NCBI GenBank assembly: GCA_023443925.1
Contig: JAEZSL010000332.1
Location: forward strand, 1 to 16,520
Direction: 5' to 3'
Source: Bacillota bacterium
GTDB lineage: Bacteria; Bacillota_A; Clostridia; Lachnospirales; Lachnospiraceae
DNA length: 16,520 nucleotides
Both the position numbers and the translations under genes were made by a program. The notes beneath the pieces were generated by a model. It saw only the letters and a list, made by a program, of their open reading frames with translations, had not been told where the DNA came from and ran no database searches. How positions within the stretch are numbered: the stretch's first letter is position 1; every line of letters starts with the position of its first letter. Positions 6,502 to 12,451 of this stretch are shown here, piece by piece.

Positions 6502-6595
6502 TAAGGCAGACTGAGTGATTGAACGGGCCTCCCTATAAGTTAGATTTTAAGGTCTAACTTACAGAGCAGTTCAATTCTAAACATAGTCTGCCTTA
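6502..6595. terminator. 94-bp nested inverted repeat between convergent genes (terminator or MITE-like)
   Basis: Three nested arm pairs are visible: outer TAAGGCAGACT/AGTCTGCCTTA (6502-6512/6585-6595), middle ATTGAAC/GTTCAAT (6518-6524/6569-6575) and inner TAAGTTAGA/TCTAACTTA (6536-6544/6553-6561). CTTTTTGC follows on the + strand and TTCTTTTGTATAAAA on the minus strand, so it can act as a bidirectional terminator for the Crp/Fnr gene and the facing LysM gene. The outer arms start and end in TA, and arm-like similarity extends inward about 25 bp, as in small TA-targeting MITEs. Pairing is certain; which interpretation is right is not. Confidence 0.7.
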
Positions 6596-6632
6596 CTTTT
6601 TGCTTATTAGTGTTAAGCCGTTTGGTGTAAGT

Positions 6633-7412
6633 TTAATAGACAAATACCATGGAACCGATTTTAGCGGCTGTGGTTTTTGACCATAACCATTGATTTGTGG
6701 AACTGTCATCAAAGTAAAACATTGCACCATGACTTGGATCACTGCCGTATAACGCCGCACAGGCAGCTTTTAAAGATGCGTCAGTGGGGGGATTATTGAT
6801 ATAACCGTTTTTAACAGGTGTAAACTGATAATAACCGCCTGCCACATGATAGATTACCTCTGTAATTGTGGATGGCCAGTCAGGGCTTTTAACCCGGTTG
6901 ACGACCACAGCACCTACTGCTGTCATGGCATCATAGGGTTCTCCTGCTGCCTCGGCTGCAATTAGCCGGGCTAAGAGATTAACTTCTTCTTTTGTATACG
7001 GTATCACCGTATCATATGTACCGGATGATGCAGATGTATCACCGGAGAGGTTTACCCCGGGTAAGACCAGCCTGGTACCTGGCATTAACAGATCATCCCA
7101 TTTGTTGTTGGCCTGCCTTAACGAAGCCAGTGAAATTCCATACTTTTTCGCAATCAGATAGAGAGTGTCGCCGTATTTTACCGTATGCATGCCGGCAGAT
7201 ACATAAAGGATCTGACCGGGATTAATCACATCTGAGGTAAGGTGATTTTCTGATTTTAAGGTGCTGACCGTGGTTTGAAACAACACACTGAGCTTGTATA
7301 AGGAATCATCCTTAAGCACAGTATAATCTGCGGCAAAAGCAGATGTACCGCCAAGTGCCAGGGATAACAGGACTCCGGCAGCGTACACTTTTACCTTTTT
7401 CATTCCATGCAT
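6633..7412 (-). CDS. Secreted LysM-LysM-SleB-type cell-wall hydrolase
   Basis: A 259-residue exported peptidoglycan hydrolase. A signal peptide (residues 1-27: basic MHGMKKVK start, hydrophobic core, cleavage after TSAFA) is followed by two LysM modules (about 29-71 and 76-118) that bind peptidoglycan glycan strands. A short Ser/Thr linker (119-137) leads to a Hydrolase_2/SleB domain (140-259). Its ARLIAAEAAGEPYDAM motif (148-163) holds the presumed catalytic Glu154, and VVVNRV (169-174) and GGYYQFTPV (192-200) are further family blocks. SleB/CwlJ-type enzymes cleave spore-cortex or vegetative peptidoglycan; a role in sporulation or germination is possible but not shown. GGAGGT lies 4 nt before the ATG. 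It is a paralogue of the gene at 7688-8503, with 275 bp between them including a separate promoter and terminator, so the two are independently transcribed. Confidence 0.93.
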   Translation of the reverse strand: MHGMKKVKVYAAGVLLSLALGGTSAFAADYTVLKDDSLYKLSVLFQTTVSTLKSENHLTSDVINPGQILYVSAGMHTVKYGDTLYLIAKKYGISLASLRQANNKWDDLLMPGTRLVLPGVNLSGDTSASSGTYDTVIPYTKEEVNLLARLIAAEAAGEPYDAMTAVGAVVVNRVKSPDWPSTITEVIYHVAGGYYQFTPVKNGYINNPPTDASLKAACAALYGSDPSHGAMFYFDDSSTNQWLWSKTTAAKIGSMVFVY

Positions 7413-7436
7413 GATTACCTCCTTTTGGTGGCTGTC

Positions 7437-7500
7437 TGTACTGGTATATATGTACTGAATTAGTATGTACTGTAATATTTTAAACCATAATTACTTGTAA
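7437..7500 (-). promoter_or_regulatory. Promoter of first LysM hydrolase with three direct repeats
   Basis: Read on the minus strand, TTACAA (7495-7500) and TATTAC (7472-7477) are 17 bp apart, placing the start near 7465. Three copies of CAGTACA (plus-strand TGTACTG at 7437-7443, 7451-7457 and 7466-7472) are spaced 14 and 15 bp. They cover about +1 to +30, where bound protein would block transcription. The repeats are exact; the role is inference. Confidence 0.5.
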
Positions 7501-7610
7501 GGGCTACTTCATTTTGCTGGTAATACAGGAAGATATCAACAAAAATCCATAGTATTCAATATTCAAACTATTAGGCATTCAGATAAAATTCACACAAAGG
7601 GATTCCATAG

Positions 7611-7653
7611 AAAAACTCCGCAGCGGGAGTGGTAATTTCCTGCTGCGGAGTTT
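7611..7653 (-). terminator. Intrinsic terminator of second LysM hydrolase
   Basis: A 17-bp stem pairs 7613-7629 with 7637-7653, with core AAACTCCGCAGC/GCTGCGGAGTTT plus wobble-extended inner pairs and a seven-base loop. On the minus strand it ends in GTTTTT, 35 nt after the stop codon of the 7688-8503 gene. It therefore separates this gene from the downstream paralogue. Confidence 0.88.
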
Positions 7654-7687
7654 CAAACTTTATTATGTGTCATTATTTCTGCATATA

Positions 7688-8503
7688 TTATTCTACAAAT
7701 ACCATAATGCCATATCTGGCTGTTATGGGTTTTGACCATAACCATGAATTGGTTGAGGTCTCATCAAAATAAAACATGGCGTTTTTTGTGGGATCACTGC
7801 CGTTTAATGCTGCCTTTGCTGCTTTTTCGGCAGTTTTTGAGGCTGGATTTTTAATATAGCCGTTTTTCACCGGAGTAAACTGATAGTAGCCGCCGGCTAC
7901 ATGGTTAATTACTTTTGATACAGTATCCGGCCATTCGGAACTTTGTACCCGGTTAACGACGACAGCACCTACCCCTACCATAGCATTGTAAGGCTGTCCG
8001 GTTGCTTCTGCCGTAATTAGTCTGGCAAGCAGATCTAACTCTTTGGAAGTATAGGAAATTACCGATTCGGATGTAGTTGAAACAGATCTGTAAGCTACGG
8101 CTGCTTTGGCGGCAGTAGTTTTTTTGGCTGCAGCAGCAGTGCTTTTAGCGGGCAGAAGCAGCTTTTGCCCGGCTTTTATTTTGTCATTCCATTTGTTGTT
8201 GGCCCTTCTTAAGGAAGCAAGGGTGACTTTACTTTTCTTTGCAATACCGGAGAGAGTATCACCTTTCTTAACCTTGTAGGTTTTTGCCTTAACATTCAAT
8301 ACCTTGCCAGGATGAATCTGATTTGATTTAAGATGATTATCTGACTTTATTGTACTGACTGTTGTGCCAAATAAGCGACTGATCTTGTAAAGTGAGTCAT
8401 TTTTTAGGATTGTGTAGTCCGCCGCGAAAGCAGTTGTGGAGCTGATGGTAATAGATAGTATTACACCAATTACAAAAGCTCCAGTTTTTCTGAGTTTTAA
8501 CAT
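7688..8503 (-). CDS. Secreted LysM-LysM-SleB-type cell-wall hydrolase (paralogue)
   Basis: A 271-residue paralogue of the neighbouring hydrolase with the same order. A signal peptide (1-27, ending TTAFA) is followed by LysM repeats (about 29-72 and 76-118), then an Ala/Lys-rich linker (119-137, STAAAAKKTTAAKAA) and a SleB/Hydrolase_2 domain (150-271) with presumed catalytic Glu166 in LITAEATGQPY. The two proteins are alike across signal, LysM and catalytic parts; the linker and the surface charge differ. This copy is more basic (many Lys in LysM2 and linker), which should favour binding to anionic wall polymers. The frame runs upstream to an ATG at 8542, but GGAGG lies 5 nt before the ATG at 8503 and the signal peptide begins there, so 8503 is the start. 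It has its own terminator at 7611-7653. Confidence 0.93.
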   Translation of the reverse strand: MLKLRKTGAFVIGVILSITISSTTAFAADYTILKNDSLYKISRLFGTTVSTIKSDNHLKSNQIHPGKVLNVKAKTYKVKKGDTLSGIAKKSKVTLASLRRANNKWNDKIKAGQKLLLPAKSTAAAAKKTTAAKAAVAYRSVSTTSESVISYTSKELDLLARLITAEATGQPYNAMVGVGAVVVNRVQSSEWPDTVSKVINHVAGGYYQFTPVKNGYIKNPASKTAEKAAKAALNGSDPTKNAMFYFDETSTNSWLWSKPITARYGIMVFVE

Positions 8504-8589
8504 AGGTTCCTCCTTATGTCTATCATGTTGAACTGGCAACAATTCCTATATCGCTATTCTATACTATGCGGAACTTCAAGTATATATTG

Positions 8590-8603
8590 AATTGTTAACA
8601 ATT
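8590..8603. promoter_or_regulatory. Perfect 14-bp palindrome, candidate operator
   Basis: AATTGTTAACAATT is its own reverse complement. It lies 87 bp upstream of the LysM hydrolase start on the minus strand and over 300 bp from the GAF gene, so it more likely serves the hydrolase. Halves AATTGT/ACAATT resemble LacI-family half-sites, but no such regulator is nearby. Confidence 0.4.
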
Positions 8604-8778
8604 GAGGGTTATATGTGCAAAATTGTATAAAAATGTTTATTTGCGTCGAAGTAGTTGTTACTTTTGTATAGATATCATTATGAATAAGTAGAACTAAGGG
8701 GCAGTAATTGACCTGAACGATCGGATTGGCTGAAAAGGACGTAAGCGTCTATTTACAGATCGCAAAAAATGATATAAT

Positions 8779-8807
8779 TTGTTATTATCTGGGTTATTAT
8801 GTAGAAT
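8779..8807 (+). promoter_or_regulatory. Candidate sigma-A promoter of the GAF-ThDP-SDR operon
   Basis: TTGTTA (8779-8784) and TAGAAT (8802-8807) are 17 bp apart, giving a start near 8814 and a leader of about 100 nt to the ATG at 8917. Confidence 0.5.
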
Positions 8808-8916
8808 TAAATCAATGTCTTTAAAAAATAAATAATCCGGATTAGGTAAAACCAGATTGATGTATGGAAAACAGCTATACCTGTTATTGCATTATTAAGG
8901 GGAAGGAGATGAGAGG

Positions 8917-9369
8917 ATGGAGCAGGAAGCAGGTTTAAAAAATTTAAATCTGGAAGAGTTATTCCGGAAGATAAATGAAGTAACGGAACTTGAAGATATC
9001 GGCTACCACAGAATAGAGGACGGCCGTTTGAAACCAATATACAAAACCCAGACAGATGTACTGGGAATGGAAAGATGGAAAACAGTTCACAGTCAGAATC
9101 CGGTATATATTAAGGATACCTTCATATTACAGGAAGTAATAAAGAAAAAGCAGCCGGTCTATATTTATGATACGAATAATGACAGCAGATCGGCAGGTGC
9201 TTTTTTTCTTTTTGGGGTAGACAGTATTCTGATTATTCCGGTAGTAAGAGAGAATGATGTGAAAGCGATTATCTGTATAGTATCCATTGGTAAACTGCAT
9301 AATTTTACAGCGGATGAAACGGATGCCTGTACAAGATTAGCAGAGGAGTATTTAAAAAATTCTTATTAA
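8917..9369 (+). CDS. Small stand-alone GAF-domain protein
   Basis: A 150-residue protein that is almost entirely one GAF-like domain (about 25-148). The alternating hydrophobic strands GVDSILIIPVV (100-110) and VKAIICIVSIG (115-125) and the ending NFTADETDACTRLAEEYLK (129-147) are typical. GAF domains bind small ligands or redox groups or act as dimerisation modules; here no output domain (HTH, kinase, GGDEF) is attached, so it must act through a partner. It is the first gene of an operon, 20 bp upstream of a ThDP-dependent enzyme, which makes an accessory or sensory role toward that enzyme or its product plausible. A GGAAGGAG site lies 8 nt before the ATG. Cys residues at 120 and 138 are the only cysteines, too few to suggest an Fe-S cluster. 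No specific function can be assigned. Confidence 0.75.
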   Translation: MEQEAGLKNLNLEELFRKINEVTELEDIGYHRIEDGRLKPIYKTQTDVLGMERWKTVHSQNPVYIKDTFILQEVIKKKQPVYIYDTNNDSRSAGAFFLFGVDSILIIPVVRENDVKAIICIVSIGKLHNFTADETDACTRLAEEYLKNSY

Positions 9370-9389
9370 TTTAAAGGGGAATAATAAAA

Positions 9390-11159
9390 ATGAGAATTTC
9401 CGAGGCAGTATTAACTTATTTAAAATCGAAAGGTGTGGACTGTATCTTTGGGATTCCGGCGGGGACGGTAAGCCCGCTGTATGATTCTATGAATGATGTC
9501 AAAATACAGCCTGTCATTGCAAAGAATGAAGGCGGAGCGGCTTACATGGCTGCAAGATATGCAAGTGTAACCGGCAGGCTTTCAGTCTGCATGGGGGCGG
9601 GTGGAGTAGGTGCCAACAATATGATTAACGGTGTCGGGGATGCCTGGCGCAGCAAATCTCCGGTTATATTCATAACCGGCTATATCCACCGCTGGCAGAT
9701 TGGAAAAGGTGCCATACAGGAACTTGATACCCAGGAGATCTTTAAGCCTGTTACAAAATACAGTAAAACTATTCTGGACGAAAGCCAGGTATTAAAAGAA
9801 GTTGCCCGGGCGGTGGAAACAGCCTTGACCGTGCCGATGGGTCCTGTGCATCTGTCAATACCCATTGATATACAGCTTGCAGATTGTCAGGAAGAAATGC
9901 CGGCTCATACAAGTGTAGACACACATGAGCATTCATTTATACATGAACTGCCAATTGCACATGAACTGTCAATTGCACATGAGCTGCCAACTGCTCATAA
10001 GCTGCCAATTGCTAATGCGCTGCCTGCCGCTCATGAGCTGTCTATCAATCATAAGCAATCTTTCTCTGAAAACCAGACTTTGGAGGAAGGGCTTTTAAAA
10101 CAGACGCTTGAAATAATTAACGAGTCACAAAAAGGTGTGATACTCGCCGGAAAGGGATGCAGGGGAATGTCCGGTTTGATTCTTGAATTGTGCAAGCATC
10201 TTAAGTGGCCGGTCATCACAACGCCGGAAGGAAAAGGAGTAGTTTCAGCTGATTTTTGCCTGAATTTAGGTAATTATGGTTTTGCCAGCACAGATGCAGC
10301 CAATGAATATGTGAATTCAAAAGAGGTAACCTGCCTGATTGTTCTTGGTTCAAGCCTTGGTGAAAATGCGACCTGTAACTTCAGTCCGGCTTTATTCCAG
10401 GGAAAGAGAAGCATACATGTAGACTGGGACAGAAATGAACTTGGTAAGGTTTATAAAACAGATATAGAGATCTGTTCCGATATCCGTAAGGTCATTCCCT
10501 ATATTCTGAAAAACACGGAGGCAAAAGCAGACTGGGGATTTCATAAACCTGTATTAAATAAGCCGGTACCAGAGCATAAGTATTCTTTGAGCTTAAAGGA
10601 ATTCATGGAAAAACTTCCACGGTTTATGCCATGGGATACCTTCTATGTTTCGGATCTTGGTGAATTTATGAACTTTGTCTTTAAATATCTGGAGATCCCG
10701 GATGGCGGTGATTTTGAGATTAATTTAAATTATGCAGCAATGGGATCAGGTATAGCCGGAGCAATTGGTGTCAGAATGGCATATGAAGACCGGCCGGTAG
10801 CAGTCTTTGCAGGAGACGGAGACTTCTTTATGAATGGTATGGAAATACTGACGGCAAAAGAGTATAATCTCCCGATTATCTTTATTATCATCAATAATGC
10901 CATGCTGGGTTTTGTAGAACATGGGCATCAGTTTCTGTTTGGCAGGGCAGTGGAGGGCTTTAAACAGCAGCGGATCAATCTCACCAAAATGATGGAGGCC
11001 TGGGGAATTAAAGCAATCCAGATTACTGATATAAATGATATGGAAAATATCCCAAAACTGCTTAAAGCTTCGGAGGGACCGGTGGTAATTGAAGTGATTA
11101 CCGACGGCAGTGAACCGGCACCAAACGGTGACCGTCTGAAATCTTTGCAGAAACAGTAA
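9390..11159 (+). CDS. ThDP-dependent enzyme, acetolactate synthase/benzoylformate decarboxylase-like
   Basis: A 589-residue thiamine-diphosphate enzyme of the IlvB/decarboxylase family, which decarboxylates 2-keto acids and may join the product to an aldehyde or keto acid. The PYR domain (1-165) has FGIPAG (20-25) and the activating Glu47 in KNEGGAAYMA. The central domain spans about 230-375. The PP domain (about 400-570) has the GDG-X24-NN cofactor motif (475-477, 502-503). Typical acetolactate synthase reads HEQ around the Glu; here it is NEG, so acetolactate as product is not assured. Residues 185-226, between the PYR and central domains, are a hexapeptide tandem repeat (HELPIA-like) absent from ordinary family members. 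No regulatory IlvN subunit is adjacent. It lies 20 bp after the GAF gene and 46 bp before an SDR. The start is set by AAAGGGG 11-12 nt upstream. Confidence 0.9.
   Translation: MRISEAVLTYLKSKGVDCIFGIPAGTVSPLYDSMNDVKIQPVIAKNEGGAAYMAARYASVTGRLSVCMGAGGVGANNMINGVGDAWRSKSPVIFITGYIHRWQIGKGAIQELDTQEIFKPVTKYSKTILDESQVLKEVARAVETALTVPMGPVHLSIPIDIQLADCQEEMPAHTSVDTHEHSFIHELPIAHELSIAHELPTAHKLPIANALPAAHELSINHKQSFSENQTLEEGLLKQTLEIINESQKGVILAGKGCRGMSGLILELCKHLKWPVITTPEGKGVVSADFCLNLGNYGFASTDAANEYVNSKEVTCLIVLGSSLGENATCNFSPALFQGKRSIHVDWDRNELGKVYKTDIEICSDIRKVIPYILKNTEAKADWGFHKPVLNKPVPEHKYSLSLKEFMEKLPRFMPWDTFYVSDLGEFMNFVFKYLEIPDGGDFEINLNYAAMGSGIAGAIGVRMAYEDRPVAVFAGDGDFFMNGMEILTAKEYNLPIIFIIINNAMLGFVEHGHQFLFGRAVEGFKQQRINLTKMMEAWGIKAIQITDINDMENIPKLLKASEGPVVIEVITDGSEPAPNGDRLKSLQKQ
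9942..10067 (+). repeat. In-frame 18-bp minisatellite inside the ThDP enzyme gene
   Basis: Six 18-bp units from 9942 to 10049 plus a decayed seventh to 10067. Codons read HELPIA, HELSIA, HELPTA, HKLPIA, NALPAA, HELSIN, HKQSFS (residues 185-226). Units 1-3 are most alike and later ones diverge, as expected for expansion by slippage followed by drift. It adds a His-rich linker of about 42 residues between two folded domains without breaking the frame. Confidence 0.9.
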
Positions 11160-11205
11160 TTGCTTCAAAAAAATGAGACTGACTATATAAGAAGGAGGAA
11201 TTGTT

Positions 11206-11943
11206 ATGCTGAAAGGAAAAACCGCATTAGTAACAGGAGCATCAAGAGGAATCGGAAAGGCAATTGCTTTAAAACTTGCAGAACATGGAGCCGATGTTGT
11301 GGTGAACTATGTAAACAATGGTGAAGCTGCAGAGGAGGTAGTTAAAAAGATAAATGGGATGGGCCGTAAAGCCCTTAAATTCCAGGCAGACGTATCTGAC
11401 CGTAAAGCCCTTGAGGAAATGGTTGAATTCACAGCTGAGAATCTTGGTAAAATTGATATACTGGTTAATAATGCGGGAATTGTACGTTTTGGTACGATTA
11501 CCGATATGAGCCAGTCAGATTGGAACGATGTCGTAAATACCAACCTTACGGGGATGTTTAATTTATGCCAGCTGACGGCACCTTATATGATAAAACAAAA
11601 TTACGGAAAAATTATTAACTTAAGTTCTCTTGCGGCAGTAATGAATTTACCGGCATCTTACGGGTACACTGCTACAAAAGCCGGGGTAGCAGCCTTTACC
11701 CGGGTACTGGGTGCGGAATTAATCGGCAGCGCCATTAATGTAAATGCCATTGCCCCCGGTATTATCATAACGGATATGCTTGACAGTCTGGGGGATGCGG
11801 CGGAATATTATAAGTCTCAGATACCGGCAGGGCGATTCTGTGAGGCAGAAGAGGTTGCGGAACTGGCTTATTATCTTTGCCAGGATGTTTCCAGGTATAT
11901 CGTTGGACAAACCATAGTCATCGACGGCGGGCTGGCATTATAG
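11206..11943 (+). CDS. Short-chain dehydrogenase/reductase, FabG-like
   Basis: A 245-residue classical SDR. The cofactor motif is TGASRGIG (10-17), structural NNAG is at 88-91, and the active-site set is Asn113, Ser141, Tyr154 and Lys158 (YTATK). The C-terminus ends in GQTIVIDGG (234-242), as in 3-oxoacyl-ACP reductases. Arg14 in the glycine loop suggests NADPH use, as in FabG. Although FabG-like in sequence, the gene is not in a fatty-acid operon; it follows a ThDP carboligase/decarboxylase by 46 bp, so reduction of that enzyme's keto or hydroxyketone product is the likelier job. This is inferred from context only. AAGGAGGA lies 7 nt before the ATG. A new strong promoter begins about 90 bp after its stop, so it is the last gene of the operon; no convincing terminator is seen. 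Confidence 0.92.
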   Translation: MLKGKTALVTGASRGIGKAIALKLAEHGADVVVNYVNNGEAAEEVVKKINGMGRKALKFQADVSDRKALEEMVEFTAENLGKIDILVNNAGIVRFGTITDMSQSDWNDVVNTNLTGMFNLCQLTAPYMIKQNYGKIINLSSLAAVMNLPASYGYTATKAGVAAFTRVLGAELIGSAINVNAIAPGIIITDMLDSLGDAAEYYKSQIPAGRFCEAEEVAELAYYLCQDVSRYIVGQTIVIDGGLAL

Positions 11944-12034
11944 GAGTTTAAGCATGAAGCCTTCAGGCTAAATCTGTTATGCAAAAGAGAAATTAAATAA
12001 AATTTAACAAAAATGTAAAATTTGGGTATTATAA

Positions 12035-12063
12035 TTGACCTTTTTTAATTTTTGGTGTATAAT
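12035..12063 (+). promoter_or_regulatory. Near-consensus sigma-A promoter of the riboswitch-MCP unit
   Basis: TTGACC (12035-12040) and a perfect TATAAT (12058-12063) are separated by exactly 17 bp, in an A/T-rich context. The start is near 12070, giving a leader of about 380 nt before the MCP start codon. This is the best promoter in the window. Confidence 0.8.
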
Positions 12064-12120
12064 TTAAAACAAAAAAAGACATATTTCACTATAAAGCGAC
12101 TTGTTAAAATATAGGGATGT

Positions 12121-12171
12121 ATGCCGATGCCGGATCCAAAATACCAGAAATACCGTGGACCGGATGTATAA
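12121..12171 (+). other. Possible leader peptide and stem-loop ahead of the riboswitch
   Basis: A 17-codon frame (MPMPDPKYQKYRGPDV, then TAA) starts 4 nt after an AGGG. An overlapping 22-codon frame begins at 12117 and ends at 12182. The same bases can form a stem of CCGG-a-TCC with GGACCGG. The ribosome site is weak. Either translation or folding here could affect the riboswitch that starts immediately downstream, but coincidence is possible. Confidence 0.25.
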
Positions 12172-12178
12172 GTGTAAT

Positions 12179-12271
12179 TTAACTTGATAATAGCAAACCG
12201 GTCGAAAGTCTGGGACGCAAAGCCACGAGTCTAAGGTGTACACACTATGACAGTCGGGTTGCCGTAGTTAA
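12179..12271 (+). ncRNA. c-di-GMP-I (GEMM-I) riboswitch aptamer
   Basis: The conserved GEMM-I core is plain: GCAAACC (12193-12199), a small CGAA(A)-looped helix, then GGGACGCAAAGCC (12212-12224), a second hairpin with GTGTACAC in its tip (12236-12243), and the closing GGGTTGCC (12256-12263). Outer arms TTAACT/AGTTAA (12179-12184/12266-12271) close P1. The bases that mark c-di-GMP rather than the cGAMP-selective variant (a G just before CAAACC, and the C of GGTTGCC) appear present, though I align these by eye. An intrinsic terminator starts 3 nt later, so control is at transcription elongation. The regulated gene is the MCP at 12452, a known kind of GEMM target. Confidence 0.93.
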
Positions 12272-12273
12272 TT

Positions 12274-12312
12274 TAGCCAAGTGTGGTGATTACTACGCTA
12301 TGGCTATTTTTT
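12274..12312 (+). terminator. Riboswitch expression-platform terminator
   Basis: TAGCCA (12274-12279) pairs with TGGCTA (12301-12306), continued by AGTGTGGT/ACTACGCT (12280-12287/12292-12299, two G-U pairs) around a GATT loop, then six Ts (12307-12312). CACACT in the aptamer (12241-12246) can pair with AGTGTG (12280-12285) in the terminator arm, a possible antiterminator; the ON/OFF polarity cannot be settled by eye. Confidence 0.88.
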
Positions 12313-12342
12313 ATTTTAAAGGAATTTTTTGTTATTTTCTTT

Positions 12343-12410
12343 GAAATAAAATGCCCTACCGGGCAGGAGGCGCACTTCGCGGAAAGGAATTTTATTTCTG
12401 TGCAATCCGC
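12343..12410 (+). other. Second folded leader segment between riboswitch and MCP start
   Basis: GAAATAAAAT (12343-12352) pairs with ATTTTATTTC (12389-12398), enclosing a TGCCC-TACC-GGGCA hairpin (12352-12365). Two further pairings cross each other: GCAC/GTGC (12372-12375/12400-12403) and GCGGA/TCCGC (12379-12383/12406-12410), a pseudoknot topology. The GC-rich stems contrast with the AT-rich surroundings. It ends 28 nt before the ribosome site. It could be a dispersed palindromic repeat or a second regulatory RNA. Confidence 0.45.
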
Positions 12411-12451
12411 TCAGGCATATTACACTATTTTAATTTAGGAGGTAGCTGAAA

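Larger units (their letters stand above)
8504..8916. other. 413-bp divergent intergenic region between LysM hydrolase and GAF operon
   Basis: No gene is supported here. It contains a perfect palindrome at 8590-8603 and a small folded segment at 8718-8762 (CGATC/GATCG outer arms and an inner GACG-TAAG-CGTC hairpin). A candidate plus-strand promoter lies at 8779-8807 for the GAF operon. I searched the minus strand for a ydaO-type (c-di-AMP) riboswitch, which often precedes LysM hydrolase genes, and saw none. Confidence 0.6.

Noticed and set aside
8504..8700. c-di-AMP (ydaO) riboswitch upstream of LysM hydrolase
   Set aside because: A common arrangement in clostridia, but the conserved core sequences were not found on the minus strand.
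10746..11168. 140-residue antisense frame in the ThDP enzyme gene
   Set aside because: Opposite strand of a strongly conserved domain; no ribosome site and no recognisable protein.
11944..12000. Intrinsic terminator after the SDR gene
   Set aside because: AGCC-TTCA-GGCT can pair, but the stem is only 4 bp and no T run follows.
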